Positions 10,161 through 20,034 of a stretch of DNA of 64,000 bases are shown in pieces. The notes under the pieces were generated by a model, which was given only the letters and a program-made list of their open reading frames with translations, ran no database searches and had not been told where the DNA came from. The stretch is from contig NZ_FNGI01000014.1 of assembly GCF_900102945.1 (NCBI RefSeq), positions 1-64,000 on the forward strand, in the 5' to 3' direction. This DNA is from Modicisalibacter muralis. Its GTDB lineage: Bacteria; Pseudomonadota; Gammaproteobacteria; Pseudomonadales; Halomonadaceae. The position numbers and the translations under genes are program-made. Position 1 is the first letter of the stretch; every line of letters starts with the position of its first letter.

Positions 10161-10217
10161 GGCACCAGGGCCGCTGACTGCCCCCGGATGCGCAAAAACC
10201 GTCCAGCACTGGGTAAT

Positions 10218-11579
10218 TTAAACGGACACCTCGCCAGCACGCCTCTTGAAAGCGAGATTGCCCAAATACAGCACGAGTCCGATCGCCACCAGGATCACCG
10301 CCCTCAGCCAGATGCCCGGTTGTTGCTGGGTCAGCAGAATCACACAGGTGAGCGCGCCGAGGATCGGGATAACGAAGGGGGCCGTAAAGTGCTCATGACT
10401 CACCCGATCCCGACGCAGGACCAGCGTGGTCACATTGACGATCGCAAAGATCGCCAGCAGCAACAATACGGTCGTTTTCGACAGATCGCCGAAATCGCCG
10501 GTCAGCGCCAGGACCAATGCCAGCGCGGTGGTAAACACGATCGCCACGACCGGCGTGCGACGCCTGGGATCGACCTTACCGAACGCCGAAGGCAGGACCC
10601 CTTCGCAGCCCATGCCATACAATACCCGCGAGGCGATAATCAGGTTGATGAGCGCGGTATTGGTAATCCCGACCAGCGCAGCGATGGAAAAGAGCGCCGG
10701 AGGAATGGGGATCGGCCCGGCGTTGACGACCTCGAGAAGCGGCCCGCTGGAGCCGGCCAGGGTACCCGCCGGCACGACGATCGCCGCGACCAGGCACACC
10801 GCTATATAGAGCCCGCCCGCCAACAGCAGACCGCCGAAGAGCGCGCGCGGGTAAGCACGGCTGGCATCTTTCGCCTCCTCGGCCATGTTCGCCGAGTCCT
10901 CGAAACCGATTAGCGCGTAGAAGGCGACCGTCGCGGCGCCGATGATCACCAGCCCACCGACCTCTTCGCCACCTGGTGCATCGAAGGAAAGCAGCTGACT
11001 GAAGTCCGCCTGGCCCTGGGCGATGGCCGCGATACCGACCACGATGACCACCAGCAAACCAATGACCGAAATAATGGTGAGCACCATGTTCAAGCGTGCC
11101 GAGCCCAGGATGCCCAGATAATTGATCAACGCCAGTATCAGGATGAACACGACCGCCACCGCGATCTCCGGCAAGTCGATGAAGGTTTCCAGGTAGTCGC
11201 CGCCGAAGGCGTGCGCGATGCCGCTGGCCGACGCCAGTGCACTGCACATGACGGCGAAAGCGGCCAGAAACGAGAAGATGGGAATCCGATACCCGCGGTG
11301 AACGAACAGCGCCGCGCCACCGGCACGCGGGTATTTCGAGACCAGTTCCGCGTAGGAGAAGGCGGTCAGCAGCGCCACCACGAAGGCGATCAGAAACGGC
11401 AGCCAGATGCCACCGCCGACTTGCGCGGCGACTTCGCCCGGCGCCACATAAATACCCGCGCCGACGATATTGCCGGTCACGAAGGCCAGCAGTAGCGGCG
11501 TGCTGACCGAGCGGCTCAGCTTGCCCGAGGATTCGCCGGTTTGCGCACCTTCGCCTGTCACCGATTCCGGTTTGGCCAT
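10218..11579 (-). CDS. APC-superfamily amino acid permease
   Basis: A 453-residue inner-membrane transporter with about 12 hydrophobic segments. The first carries the family's unwound-helix motif GNIVGAGIYVAPG, and ALIGFEDSANMAEEAKD (segment 6 and the following loop) is also typical of amino-acid/polyamine/organocation permeases. The ATG at 11579 is preferred over an upstream in-frame ATG because GGGAGAGG lies just before it and the next residues (MAKPESVTG) are a plausible cytoplasmic tail. The substrate cannot be told. It stands alone between trpGDC and trpE, so a role in aromatic amino-acid uptake is possible but is only suggested by position. Confidence 0.85.
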   Translation of the reverse strand: MAKPESVTGEGAQTGESSGKLSRSVSTPLLLAFVTGNIVGAGIYVAPGEVAAQVGGGIWLPFLIAFVVALLTAFSYAELVSKYPRAGGAALFVHRGYRIPIFSFLAAFAVMCSALASASGIAHAFGGDYLETFIDLPEIAVAVVFILILALINYLGILGSARLNMVLTIISVIGLLVVIVVGIAAIAQGQADFSQLLSFDAPGGEEVGGLVIIGAATVAFYALIGFEDSANMAEEAKDASRAYPRALFGGLLLAGGLYIAVCLVAAIVVPAGTLAGSSGPLLEVVNAGPIPIPPALFSIAALVGITNTALINLIIASRVLYGMGCEGVLPSAFGKVDPRRRTPVVAIVFTTALALVLALTGDFGDLSKTTVLLLLAIFAIVNVTTLVLRRDRVSHEHFTAPFVIPILGALTCVILLTQQQPGIWLRAVILVAIGLVLYLGNLAFKRRAGEVSV

Positions 11580-11720
11580 TGATCCTCTCCCTGGAGTCTG
11601 GTTGAAAACCAGCCAACCGCCCGCACCGTCATGCCCTCCCATACGGGCCGTTATCTAAGAAGAGTATAGATAGCCTGGCGCCAAAGTCCTTATTAAGCGA
11701 TAAGCGCTGATACGCGAAAA

Positions 11721-13220
11721 TCAGTCGAGATTGTCCAGGCCGCGCTCGGCCATGGCTACGGCGCGAAACAGTGCCCGGCCTTTATTGAGGGTCTCCTGCC
11801 ATTCGAGCTCTGGCACCGAATCGGCGACGATCCCGGCCCCGGCCTGAATATGCAACTCGCCGTCCTTGATCACCGCGGTGCGAATGGCGATCGCGGTATC
11901 CATGTTGCCGTGCCAGGATAGATACCCCACGGCGCCCGAATAGACGCCCCGCTTGACCGGCTCCAGTTCATCGATGATCTGCATGGCGCGGATCTTCGGC
12001 GCACCGGACAGCGTCCCGGCGGGAAAGGTCGCGCGCAGCACGTCCATCGCCGTGAAGCCCGGCTTCAGGCGCCCGGTCACGTTGGAAACGATATGCATGA
12101 CATGCGAGTAGCGCTCGACGGCCATTTTATCGGTGACCGTCACCGAGCCGGTTTCGCTGATTCGACCGACATCGTTGCGCCCCAGGTCGATCAACATGAC
12201 GTGCTCGGCGATTTCTTTGGGATCGGCCAGCAGATCGGCCTCGAGCGCCCGGTCCTCCTCCTCGTTGCGCCCGCGCTTACGCGTGCCGGCGATTGGCCGC
12301 ACGGTCACCTCGCCGTCCTCGAGTCGGGTGAGTATCTCCGGCGACGAGCCGACTACTTGGTGGTCGGCGAGGTTGAAGAAAAACATGTATGGCGACGGAT
12401 TGAGGCTGCGCAGCGCACGGTATAGATCCAGTGGCGGCGCACGAAATGGAATCGACATACGCTGCGACGGCACGCACTGCATGACGTCGCCGGCCAACAC
12501 ATAGCCCTTGATCTTCTCCACCGCCGCCTTGAAGCCTTCCTCGGTGAAACCCGAGGTGAAGTGCCCCTCTTCCACCGCCGCGCTACCGGTCCCTGGGCTG
12601 GCAGAATTCAATCGGGCGCCGCGCAAGTCAGCCTCCAACGACTCGAGGCGCTGGACGGCATGCTCGAAGGCATCGACCTCGCTCGGATCAGCATGCGTCC
12701 ACAAGGTCAGGCGACCGGAAAGGTTATCGAACACCACCAGTTCGTTGCACACCATCAGCAGGATATCCGGCACACCGATGGGGTCGGGCTTGGCCTCCAC
12801 ATGGGGGCCACGCAAGCGTGGCTCGATGTAGCGAATGGTGTCGTAACCGAAGTAGCCGACCAGGCCACCGTCGAAACGCGGTTGATCGTCGAGACGCGGC
12901 ACCTTGAAACGCGCCTGGAACTGCTCGATCCAGGCCAGCGGGTCGTCGACCTCGGTGATGCCGGCCTGCTCGCCATCGATGACATGACGAACCTGATAGC
13001 CGCGCACTTCGATGCGCTCGTGGCACGGCAGGCCGATGATCGAATAGCGGCCCCATTTTTCACCGCCCTGCACCGACTCGAGCAGGAAGGTCCAGGGCGC
13101 ATCGGCCAGCTTGAGATAGGTGGAAAGCGGCGTATCGAGATCGGCCAGCACCTCGCGGGTGACCGGAATGCGGTTATAACCGGCTTGCGCCAGTTCGGCG
13201 AAGCGCTCGGAAGTCATCAT
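11721..13220 (-). CDS. trpE: Anthranilate synthase component I
   Basis: A 499-residue chorismate-utilising enzyme that makes anthranilate with TrpG. The C-terminal chorismate-binding domain has the hallmarks [33 protein letters not shown] and [12 protein letters not shown]; the N-terminal part has [15 protein letters not shown], where tryptophan feedback inhibition acts in the family. GAAGGA precedes the ATG. It is not linked to trpGDC; gph lies 235 bp upstream on the same strand. No tandem-Trp leader is visible in that gap, so control of trpE probably differs from that of trpGDC. Confidence 0.97.
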   Translation of the reverse strand: MMTSERFAELAQAGYNRIPVTREVLADLDTPLSTYLKLADAPWTFLLESVQGGEKWGRYSIIGLPCHERIEVRGYQVRHVIDGEQAGITEVDDPLAWIEQFQARFKVPRLDDQPRFDGGLVGYFGYDTIRYIEPRLRGPHVEAKPDPIGVPDILLMVCNELVVFDNLSGRLTLWTHADPSEVDAFEHAVQRLESLEADLRGARLNSASPGTGSAAVEEGHFTSGFTEEGFKAAVEKIKGYVLAGDVMQCVPSQRMSIPFRAPPLDLYRALRSLNPSPYMFFFNLADHQVVGSSPEILTRLEDGEVTVRPIAGTRKRGRNEEEDRALEADLLADPKEIAEHVMLIDLGRNDVGRISETGSVTVTDKMAVERYSHVMHIVSNVTGRLKPGFTAMDVLRATFPAGTLSGAPKIRAMQIIDELEPVKRGVYSGAVGYLSWHGNMDTAIAIRTAVIKDGELHIQAGAGIVADSVPELEWQETLNKGRALFRAVAMAERGLDNLD

Positions 13221-13454
13221 GACCGACTAATCCTTCAGGAAACGTGAGGGGAATACGTTGAAAAAACGCTGGGTTATCGCAGCGACAAGGGTAGCGTCAC
13301 CATCGCCAACGTTTGACTTCACGTATCAGCGTGCTGGTTACCTGGGGGAAATGGCGGGCAGTGAACGTCATGCAGGCTTCCGGATGGGTTCGTTATTGCC
13401 AGATTACCGAATCTTATTGATTTTAAGACGTTTCCAGCAACTTCAATTCAAACC

Positions 13455-14117
13455 CTAAACGAGTTGTGCCAGCGATTCAACCATCGCGCCCGGGCGACTC
13501 GTGGATACCGGTTCACCGTGATTATAGCCATAAGGCACCGCCAGGGTATGGAACCCCGCGCGCTTGCCGGCATCGATGTCGTGGCGCGAGTCGCCAACCA
13601 TCAAACAATGCTGCGGCGCGACCCCAAAATGCTCGGCCACATGCAACAGTGGCGCCGGGTCGGGTTTCTTGCGCGGCAGCGAGTCACCACCCAGGGTCAA
13701 GTCGAAATAGCCGGCCAGTGCCAGCGACTCGAGAATCGGCGCAATAAAGGCCTGCGGTTTGTTGGTAATCAGCGTCACGATGACGCCACGCTCGCGCAAC
13801 GCCGCAAGCGCTTCATGCACGCCAGGGTAGACGCGAGTGCGTGCGCTGGGCGCCTCGGCGTAATAGTCCAGAAATCGCTCATGGGCTGCCGTCAGGCGAG
13901 CATCATCGGGCATTTCCCCCAGCGCATCGTGTAACGCACGCTCGATCAGCTTGTGCGAGCCGTTGCCCACCCAACCGCCCACCTTGGCCTCGCCGGCGGC
14001 CGGCATATCGAGCTCGAGCAACATGGCATCCACCGCGACGGCCAGATCCGGCAGCGAATCGATCAGCGTGCCATCCAGATCGAAGGCCACCAGGCGAATT
14101 CCAGCGAGATGCGGCAT
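13455..14117 (-). CDS. gph: Phosphoglycolate phosphatase, HAD family
   Basis: A 220-residue haloacid-dehalogenase hydrolase. Motif I is FDLDGTLIDS (Asp13 nucleophile, Asp15), motif II VTLITNKP, motif III lysine in PRKKPDPAP, and motif IV MVGDSRHDI. It removes phosphate from 2-phosphoglycolate, a product of DNA repair and oxidative side reactions. Upstream of trpE on the same strand, as in pseudomonads, where the order is rpe-gph-trpE; here rpe lies 1.8 kb further upstream behind two inserted genes. Confidence 0.94.
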   Translation of the reverse strand: MPHLAGIRLVAFDLDGTLIDSLPDLAVAVDAMLLELDMPAAGEAKVGGWVGNGSHKLIERALHDALGEMPDDARLTAAHERFLDYYAEAPSARTRVYPGVHEALAALRERGVIVTLITNKPQAFIAPILESLALAGYFDLTLGGDSLPRKKPDPAPLLHVAEHFGVAPQHCLMVGDSRHDIDAGKRAGFHTLAVPYGYNHGEPVSTSRPGAMVESLAQLV

Positions 14118-14298
14118 ACGACCTCCAAATCACAAAAGCAATAGGACTTTTTGGTATAACAATGTAGGAATCGACAGCCATAGAGAATATGCTAAAGACA
14201 ACTGGCGCCGCTACCAGCACGGCACCCTTGACGCTAATCGTCTGACCCTGGCGCCGCATTTTACGACGTTTTTCTTTTCACACCTCGAAGGAGCCCCC

Positions 14299-15597
14299 AT
14301 GGCTACCCCACGCATCGTGGTGGTCGGCGGAGGCGCGGGCGGACTCGAGCTGGCAACCCGGCTCGGACGCAAGCTCGGCAAGCGCAAGCAGGCCGAGATC
14401 GTGCTCGTCGATCGCAATCGCACCCACATCTGGAAACCGCTGCTACACGAAGTCGCCACCGGCGTTCTCGATTCCGGCCTCGACGAAGTTTCCTACCAGG
14501 GCCATTCCAGGGCGCACGGCTACCGTTACCAGAGCGGCACCTTGAGCGCCTTGGACCGCGATGCCCGCACCCTGACTATGGCAGCGATTTTCGATGACGA
14601 CGGTAACGTGGTGCTGCCGGCGCGCAGCCTGAGTTACGACTACCTGGTGCTGGCCGTGGGTAGCGTCTCCAACGACTTCGGCACACCCGGCGTCGCCGAT
14701 CACTGCCACTTCCTCGACAGCCAGCAGCAGGCCGAAGCCTTCCGCCAGGCCATGCTCAACACCTTTCTGCGCTACAGTGATCCGCAACGCCATGCGGATT
14801 CCAGATTGTCGGTGGGCATCGTCGGCGCCGGCGCGACCGGAGTGGAGCTTGCCGCGGAGTTGTTCGACGCCTCCGAGATGCTGCACAACTACGGCTTCAC
14901 CGCGCTGGAAAGCGGCAAGCTGGACGTGCATTTGATAGAGGCCGCGCCTCGCGTGCTGCCCGCCCTGCCGGAACGCTTCGGTAAGACGGTGCAGCGTGAA
15001 CTCGAGAAACTCGGCGTCAATATCCACGTCGATACCCGCGTCACCCTTGCCGACGAGAAAGGCTTCATGACCGCCGACGATCAGCGCATCGCGACCGATC
15101 TCAATGTCTGGGCCGCCGGCATTCGCGCGCCGGCGTTTCTTTCCGAGTTGGGCCTGGCCACCGAGCGCAACCATCAAATCAAGGTGCAGCCGACACTACA
15201 GAGCCTCGACGACGAGCGAATCTTCGCACTCGGCGATTGTGCCGCCTGCCCGCAGCCTAGTGGCAAGAATGTACCGCCACGCGCCCAGGCAGCGCATCAG
15301 CAGGCCAACCTGCTTTATCGCAATCTGCGCGCGGCGCTCAACGACCAACCGCTCAAGGCGTTCGTGTTTCGCGATCGCGGCTCGTTGATATCGTTGGCCC
15401 ATTTCGACGCCGTGGGCAGCCTGATGCGCGGCGCCTCGGCACGCAGCCTGTTCATCGAGGGGCGCCTGGCCAAGCTGTTCTACACCTCGCTGTATCGCAT
15501 GCACCAGTTCGCCATTCATGGCGCGCTGAAAACCGCCATGACCATCGTCGTCGACGGTTTGAATCGCTTTTTGAAACCTAGAATGAAGCTGCACTGA
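14299..15597 (+). CDS. ndh: NADH dehydrogenase, type II (non-proton-pumping)
   Basis: A 432-residue flavoprotein that transfers electrons from NADH to quinone at the inner face of the membrane. It has two dinucleotide-binding motifs: IVVVGGGAGGLELA at the N-terminus for FAD and VGIVGAGATGVELA for NADH. It also has FALGDCAACPQ near the FAD site and a C-terminal amphipathic region. ATG at 14299 follows GAAGGAG; the longer upstream frame is rejected because homology starts at MATPRIVVVG. It lies on the plus strand inside an otherwise minus-strand gph/rpe neighbourhood. Confidence 0.94.
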   Translation: MATPRIVVVGGGAGGLELATRLGRKLGKRKQAEIVLVDRNRTHIWKPLLHEVATGVLDSGLDEVSYQGHSRAHGYRYQSGTLSALDRDARTLTMAAIFDDDGNVVLPARSLSYDYLVLAVGSVSNDFGTPGVADHCHFLDSQQQAEAFRQAMLNTFLRYSDPQRHADSRLSVGIVGAGATGVELAAELFDASEMLHNYGFTALESGKLDVHLIEAAPRVLPALPERFGKTVQRELEKLGVNIHVDTRVTLADEKGFMTADDQRIATDLNVWAAGIRAPAFLSELGLATERNHQIKVQPTLQSLDDERIFALGDCAACPQPSGKNVPPRAQAAHQQANLLYRNLRAALNDQPLKAFVFRDRGSLISLAHFDAVGSLMRGASARSLFIEGRLAKLFYTSLYRMHQFAIHGALKTAMTIVVDGLNRFLKPRMKLH

Positions 15598-15616
15598 GCT
15601 TATTCGAGAAACCCTA

Positions 15617-15919
15617 TCAGGGCGCTTCGCGCCTGGCATCGAGCCAGGCGCGTTTGGCCCCGGCCGGCTGTTTTTTCAGCCACGCTTCCAACTTCAGCGC
15701 CTCGCTGCGACTGCCCACCGCCTGGCGATGAACCAACCTCAGCGGGCCCTTGCCACGCAGCGCCCGCGCGCCGCGCTTGCCGCCGTCATGCTCGCGAAAG
15801 CGTCGCCCGACATCTGTGGTAATCCCCGTATACAGCGCGCCGGCTGCGGTCTCGATTACGTAGACGAACCAGCCATTCGCGGTATTTCCGCCCTCGTCGT
15901 CCGGCGCCAGCTCATTCAT
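15617..15919 (-). CDS. GIY-YIG nuclease-domain protein (YhbQ/UPF0213 type)
   Basis: A 100-residue protein made of one GIY-YIG domain: [18 protein letters not shown] carries the two motif strands (VYV and YTG), followed by RRFREHDGG and KLEAWLKKQ. Single-domain proteins of this family have structure-selective DNase activity in some members; the physiological role is not settled. It starts 3 bp after the rpe stop and is probably co-transcribed with it. Confidence 0.88.
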   Translation of the reverse strand: MNELAPDDEGGNTANGWFVYVIETAAGALYTGITTDVGRRFREHDGGKRGARALRGKGPLRLVHRQAVGSRSEALKLEAWLKKQPAGAKRAWLDARREAP

Positions 15920-15922
15920 CGT

Positions 15923-16621
15923 TCAGACGCGCGCCAGTTCGTCGCGAAACGCCTGGATCACGCTGTCGTAGCGGTTTGGATCATCTTCACGGCGGCCCTT
16001 GAAGACCGCCGAGCCGGCGACGAAGGTATCGGCCCCGGCACGTGCGATCTCGGCGATGTTGTCGATCTTGACCCCACCGTCGATCTCCAGGCGAATTGCG
16101 CGACCGCTGGCATCGATGCGTGCGCGTGCCTCGCGCAACTTGTCGAGGGTGCCGGGAATGAACGACTGACCGCCGAAACCCGGATTGACGCTCATCAGCA
16201 GGATCATATCGACCTTGTCCATGACGTAATCGAGATAGCTCAGCGGCGTGGCGGGATTGAATACCAGTCCCGACTTGACGCCACCATCGCGAATCAGCTG
16301 CAGCGAGCGGTCGATGTGTTCCGAGGCTTCGGGATGAAAGGTGATGTAACTGGCGCCGGCCTCGATGAAATCACCGATCAGGCGGTCCACCGGCTTGACC
16401 ATCAGATGCGCGTCAATGGGCGCGCTGATGCCGTGCTTGCGCAGCGCCGCGCAGACCATCGGGCCGATGGTCAGATTGGGCACGTAGTGATTGTCCATCA
16501 CGTCGAAATGCACGATGTCCGCGCCGGAAGCGAGGACATCCTCGACCTCCTGGCCCAGGCGTGCGAAGTCGGCGGAAAGAATCGAGGGCGCGATCTTGAA
16601 GTCGGGTTTCACGTCGGGCAT
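15923..16621 (-). CDS. rpe: Ribulose-phosphate 3-epimerase
   Basis: A 232-residue TIM-barrel enzyme interconverting ribulose-5-phosphate and xylulose-5-phosphate. Diagnostic stretches are [24 protein letters not shown] (metal ligands), [21 protein letters not shown] and EIDGGVK. The start at 16621 ([14 protein letters not shown]) fits the family; an ATG 14 codons upstream would add a non-conserved basic tail. Together with gph and trpE it is the remnant of the rpe-gph-trpE order known from pseudomonads. Confidence 0.95.
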   Translation of the reverse strand: MPDVKPDFKIAPSILSADFARLGQEVEDVLASGADIVHFDVMDNHYVPNLTIGPMVCAALRKHGISAPIDAHLMVKPVDRLIGDFIEAGASYITFHPEASEHIDRSLQLIRDGGVKSGLVFNPATPLSYLDYVMDKVDMILLMSVNPGFGGQSFIPGTLDKLREARARIDASGRAIRLEIDGGVKIDNIAEIARAGADTFVAGSAVFKGRREDDPNRYDSVIQAFRDELARV

Positions 16622-16774
16622 GGCTCGTCGTCGGGGGCATGGAAAGCGCCATTCTATCAGCACTGGCCAGCGCTGTGCGCAACCGCCATGAGGGCGGATA
16701 GTTGCGCGAGGCGTATTTCGTGCCGATATTAAGACATGCTAAAGCTCACGCAACCATGACTCAGGGAGACGACC

Positions 16775-18523
16775 ATGGCGGTTTTTCGTCCACACTCGAT
16801 TTCACGACCTCTTGGCATTCTCGCGCTGACCGGGGCGCTCTGCTGCCTGGCGGTTTCCACCTCGGCATCGGCACAGCAGGCGATTCTCGAGGGTGAGCGC
16901 TTCAACCCGGAACAGGGTACCAACGGTATGGTCGCGACCAGCCACTTCCTGGCTTCCGAAGTCGCTCACGACGTTCTCGCCGAAGGCGGTAATGCCGTCG
17001 ATGCCGCCGTGGTCGCGGGTTTCGCGCTGGCGGTAACCCAGCCGCGCTCGGGCAATATCGGCGGCGGCGGCTTCATGCTGATTTCCGATGAGAAGAGCGG
17101 CGAAGTGATCGCCATCGACTATCGTGAGAAGGCCCCCTCGGCGGCCTACGAGACAATGTTCCAGAACGAACAGGGCGAAGCGGTGCCACGCCTGTCGCGC
17201 TTCACGCATAATGCCTCCGGCGTGCCCGGCACCGTGGCCGGCCTGGCGCTGGCACTCGAGAAGTACGGCACCTTGAGCCTGGCCGAAGCGCTGGCGCCGG
17301 CCATTCGCCTGGCGGAAGAAGGCTTCCCGGTACCGTCGCGTTTCGTCGCGGGCATCCGCGATACTCGCGAGCGCCTCGAACAGTGGGATGCCTCGCGCGA
17401 GAAGTTCTTCAAGGATGACGGCAGCCTGTACGAGGTTGGCGAGATCTTCCGTCAACCCGACCTGGCCGCGACCCTCAAGCGCATCGCCGAACAGGGACCA
17501 CGCGAGTTCTATGAAGGCAAGACGGCCCGCTTGATCGCCGCCGAGATGGAGAAGCATGGCGGCCTGATGACGTACGAGGATCTGACCAATTACCAGCCGG
17601 CGATCCGCGAACCCAGCCACGGTACCTATCGCGGCTATGACGTTTATGCGATGAGCCCGCCCTCCTCCGGCGGCGTACACATCGTGCAGATGCTGAACAT
17701 CCTCGAGGGCTACGATATCGGCGCGATGGGCTTCAATTCGGCACGCACCATTCATGTCATGGCCGAGGCCATGAAACGCGCCTACGCCGATCGTTCGAAA
17801 TACCTGGGCGATACCGATTTCGTCGAAGTACCGCTCGAAGGCCTGACCTCCAAGGCGTACGCCGACGAGCTGCGCAGCCAGATCGTCATGGGCGAGGCCA
17901 CGCCCAGCGAGCAAATCGAACCGGGCAAACCTCTGCCCTATGAGTCCAACGAGACCACTCACTTTTCGATTGCCGACGGCAATGGCCTGGCGGTTTCCAA
18001 CACCTATACCATCAACTTCAGCTATGGCTCGGGTATCGTCGTCGAGGGCGCGGGTTTTCTGCTCAACAACGAGATGGACGATTTCTCGGCCAAGCCCGGC
18101 GTGCCCAACGCCTACGGCCTGATCGGCGGCGAAGCCAACAAGGTCGAGCCCAACAAGCGCATGCTGTCGTCGATGACCCCGACCATCGTCAAGAAGGATG
18201 GCGAGAACTTCCTGATCACCGGCAGCCCCGGCGGCTCGCGGATCATCACCACCACGCTACAGATCCTGCTGAATGTCATCGATCACGACATGAACATTCA
18301 GACTGCGGTCAGTGTGCCGCGCATTCATCACCAGTGGCTGCCCGACGAGATTCGCATCGAGCAAGGCATCAGCCCCGATACCATCGCGCTACTCGAGGCC
18401 ATGGGCCACACCGTCAGCCAGCAGGAGGCGATGGGCGCCGCCCAGTCGATCCTGATCCGCGACGGCATGTTCTATGGTGGCGCCGACCCGCGCCGTTCGA
18501 CCTCGTCGGCGATCGGGCTGTGA
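16775..18523 (+). CDS. ggt: Gamma-glutamyltransferase (glutathione hydrolase proenzyme)
   Basis: A 582-residue periplasmic N-terminal-nucleophile hydrolase. The signal peptide ends near SASAQ (residue 33). The precursor is expected to cleave itself before Thr394 in SNETTHFS, giving large and small subunits, with Thr394 as nucleophile. NIGGGGFML, PSSGGVHI, SSMTPTIV and GSPGGSRI are standard family motifs. It hydrolyses glutathione or transfers its gamma-glutamyl group, allowing recovery of cysteine and glutamate. Monocistronic by appearance. Confidence 0.95.
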   Translation: MAVFRPHSISRPLGILALTGALCCLAVSTSASAQQAILEGERFNPEQGTNGMVATSHFLASEVAHDVLAEGGNAVDAAVVAGFALAVTQPRSGNIGGGGFMLISDEKSGEVIAIDYREKAPSAAYETMFQNEQGEAVPRLSRFTHNASGVPGTVAGLALALEKYGTLSLAEALAPAIRLAEEGFPVPSRFVAGIRDTRERLEQWDASREKFFKDDGSLYEVGEIFRQPDLAATLKRIAEQGPREFYEGKTARLIAAEMEKHGGLMTYEDLTNYQPAIREPSHGTYRGYDVYAMSPPSSGGVHIVQMLNILEGYDIGAMGFNSARTIHVMAEAMKRAYADRSKYLGDTDFVEVPLEGLTSKAYADELRSQIVMGEATPSEQIEPGKPLPYESNETTHFSIADGNGLAVSNTYTINFSYGSGIVVEGAGFLLNNEMDDFSAKPGVPNAYGLIGGEANKVEPNKRMLSSMTPTIVKKDGENFLITGSPGGSRIITTTLQILLNVIDHDMNIQTAVSVPRIHHQWLPDEIRIEQGISPDTIALLEAMGHTVSQQEAMGAAQSILIRDGMFYGGADPRRSTSSAIGL

Positions 18524-18636
18524 TTTTTCTGCGCTAGTCGATGACCGACCCTCTCGTTTGGCATGCACATGACGCTATACTGCGGCTCGATGGCCTATCG
18601 AGCCGCAGTTTCATTTTTGCGAACAAGGAGAAGGGC

Positions 18637-19230
18637 ATGCGTATTTCGAGGGTGGCGGCACGCGTTGGCTGGCTGATGGGCGCGCTACTGATACTCGCCG
18701 GCTGTCAGAACCCGCAATATCTTCAGGTTTCGCCCGAGCTCACCCAGAACGTGCCACGGGTCGGCAATGGCCAGAGCGTGACGGTCAATGTCGTCGATGG
18801 TCGCGAGTCGGATGTGCTGGGTACGCGCGATGGCGTGGAGATGTCGACCTCGACCATTACCGTCGAGGCCCACACGCTGATTCCACAGTTGCAGGCCCAG
18901 GCCGAAGCGGCGCTCACGCGGATGGGCTTCTCGCCGACCACGCAATCCGCCCAAGGTCGGCCCAGCCTGACGCTGACGCTGACCCAGCTCGACTACCAGG
19001 AATCCGACGCCCAGTTGATACTCGACGAGGCGTTCTTGATCGCCCGCATGCGCGCCGTGGTCGAAAACCAGAATACGATCTACACCGGCAAATATACCTC
19101 CAAGCGCACACAGAGCTACGCGCTCACACCCGATGCCGAGAAGAACACCAAGATGGTTTCCGAGTTGCTCAGCGACGTTCTGAATCGCACCTTCAGCGAT
19201 CCACAAATCGGCAATCTACTCGCACGCTGA
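18637..19230 (+). CDS. yajG: YajG-family lipoprotein
   Basis: A 197-residue protein with a lipoprotein signal (LILAGC, acylated Cys23) followed by a YajG-like domain with VNVVDGRESDVLGTRDG and a C-terminal KNTKMVSELLSDVLNR stretch. The ATG at 18637 follows AAGGAG. Function in the cell envelope is unknown in this family. It lies 113 bp after ggt on the same strand. Confidence 0.85.
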   Translation: MRISRVAARVGWLMGALLILAGCQNPQYLQVSPELTQNVPRVGNGQSVTVNVVDGRESDVLGTRDGVEMSTSTITVEAHTLIPQLQAQAEAALTRMGFSPTTQSAQGRPSLTLTLTQLDYQESDAQLILDEAFLIARMRAVVENQNTIYTGKYTSKRTQSYALTPDAEKNTKMVSELLSDVLNRTFSDPQIGNLLAR

Positions 19231-19330
19231 CAACAGCGCTATCCGCCATGGCCCCATCGCGGGGTTCGTGGCGGATCGAGCCTACCATTTCCCACGACGC
19301 CTCATGCCCGCCCCGGCCCTCGGCGCAGTT

Positions 19331-19969
19331 CTATTCGCGCCCCGGCCCCCGGCGCACCAACGACCAGACGCTTTCACGCCAGCGACGCTCATCAGGCGGG
19401 CGCTCCTCGAGCAGCGTCAGCTCGAAATTGGGCGACAGCAGCCGCTGAACCTCGGCATGGTCCACCGAATACGGCGGGCCTTTATCGGGGCCGCTGCCAT
19501 GGGTCAGGCTGATCAATAGACCACGCGCCCCCGGGAGCAACAACTGCGCCATGTGAAAGGCATAGCGTTGGCGCGCGGCAGGCGGCAAGGCGATCAGCGC
19601 CGCGCGATCGTAGAACACCCCAATCTCATGCGCCTGATCGATATGAAAATGGAAGAAGTCGCCACACCACAGCTCGATGCTGGCCTGGCGACAGACATCG
19701 AAATGCCCCTGGCGATAGCGCGAAACCTCACCCGCGCCCTCACTGACGAACTGCTCGATGGCCTCGCTCGACAGCTCGATGCCCAACACCGGATGGCCCT
19801 GCTCGACCAGCCAGCGCATGTCGAGACTCTTGCCGCACAACGGCACCAGCACCTTGCCGCCCGCCGCCACGTCCAACGCCGGCCAATGGCGCAGCAGCGC
19901 CGGATGCACGGTTTCGCGATGAAAACCGATGCGCCCTTCACGCCAACGCTCCAACCACTCATTAGCCAT
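19331..19969 (-). CDS. tpm: Thiopurine S-methyltransferase (Tpm)
   Basis: A 212-residue class I methyltransferase. It opens with WLERWREGRIGFH, has VLVPLCGKSLDM (SAM-binding), GIELS and CGDFF, and the conserved YDRAALIALPP. In Pseudomonas the family detoxifies tellurite and selenium compounds by methylation; in animals it methylates thiopurines. The start at 19969 (MANEWLERW) follows GGGAGAAG and matches the family N-terminus. The gene converges on the yajG-like gene and is 65 bp from the next minus-strand gene. Confidence 0.93.
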   Translation of the reverse strand: MANEWLERWREGRIGFHRETVHPALLRHWPALDVAAGGKVLVPLCGKSLDMRWLVEQGHPVLGIELSSEAIEQFVSEGAGEVSRYRQGHFDVCRQASIELWCGDFFHFHIDQAHEIGVFYDRAALIALPPAARQRYAFHMAQLLLPGARGLLISLTHGSGPDKGPPYSVDHAEVQRLLSPNFELTLLEERPPDERRWRESVWSLVRRGPGRE

Positions 19970-20034
19970 CGACTTCTCCCGCGAACGAAATATTCTCCCA
20001 ACCAAAGAAAGGCCAGCGAGCGCAGCGGCTTTTC

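Noticed and set aside
13221-13454. Second trp attenuator before trpE
   Set aside because: No reading frame with adjacent TGG codons and no terminator hairpin was seen on the minus strand.
13258-13458. 66-residue plus-strand frame between trpE and gph
   Set aside because: No convincing ribosome-binding site or family; it lies in the trpE promoter region.
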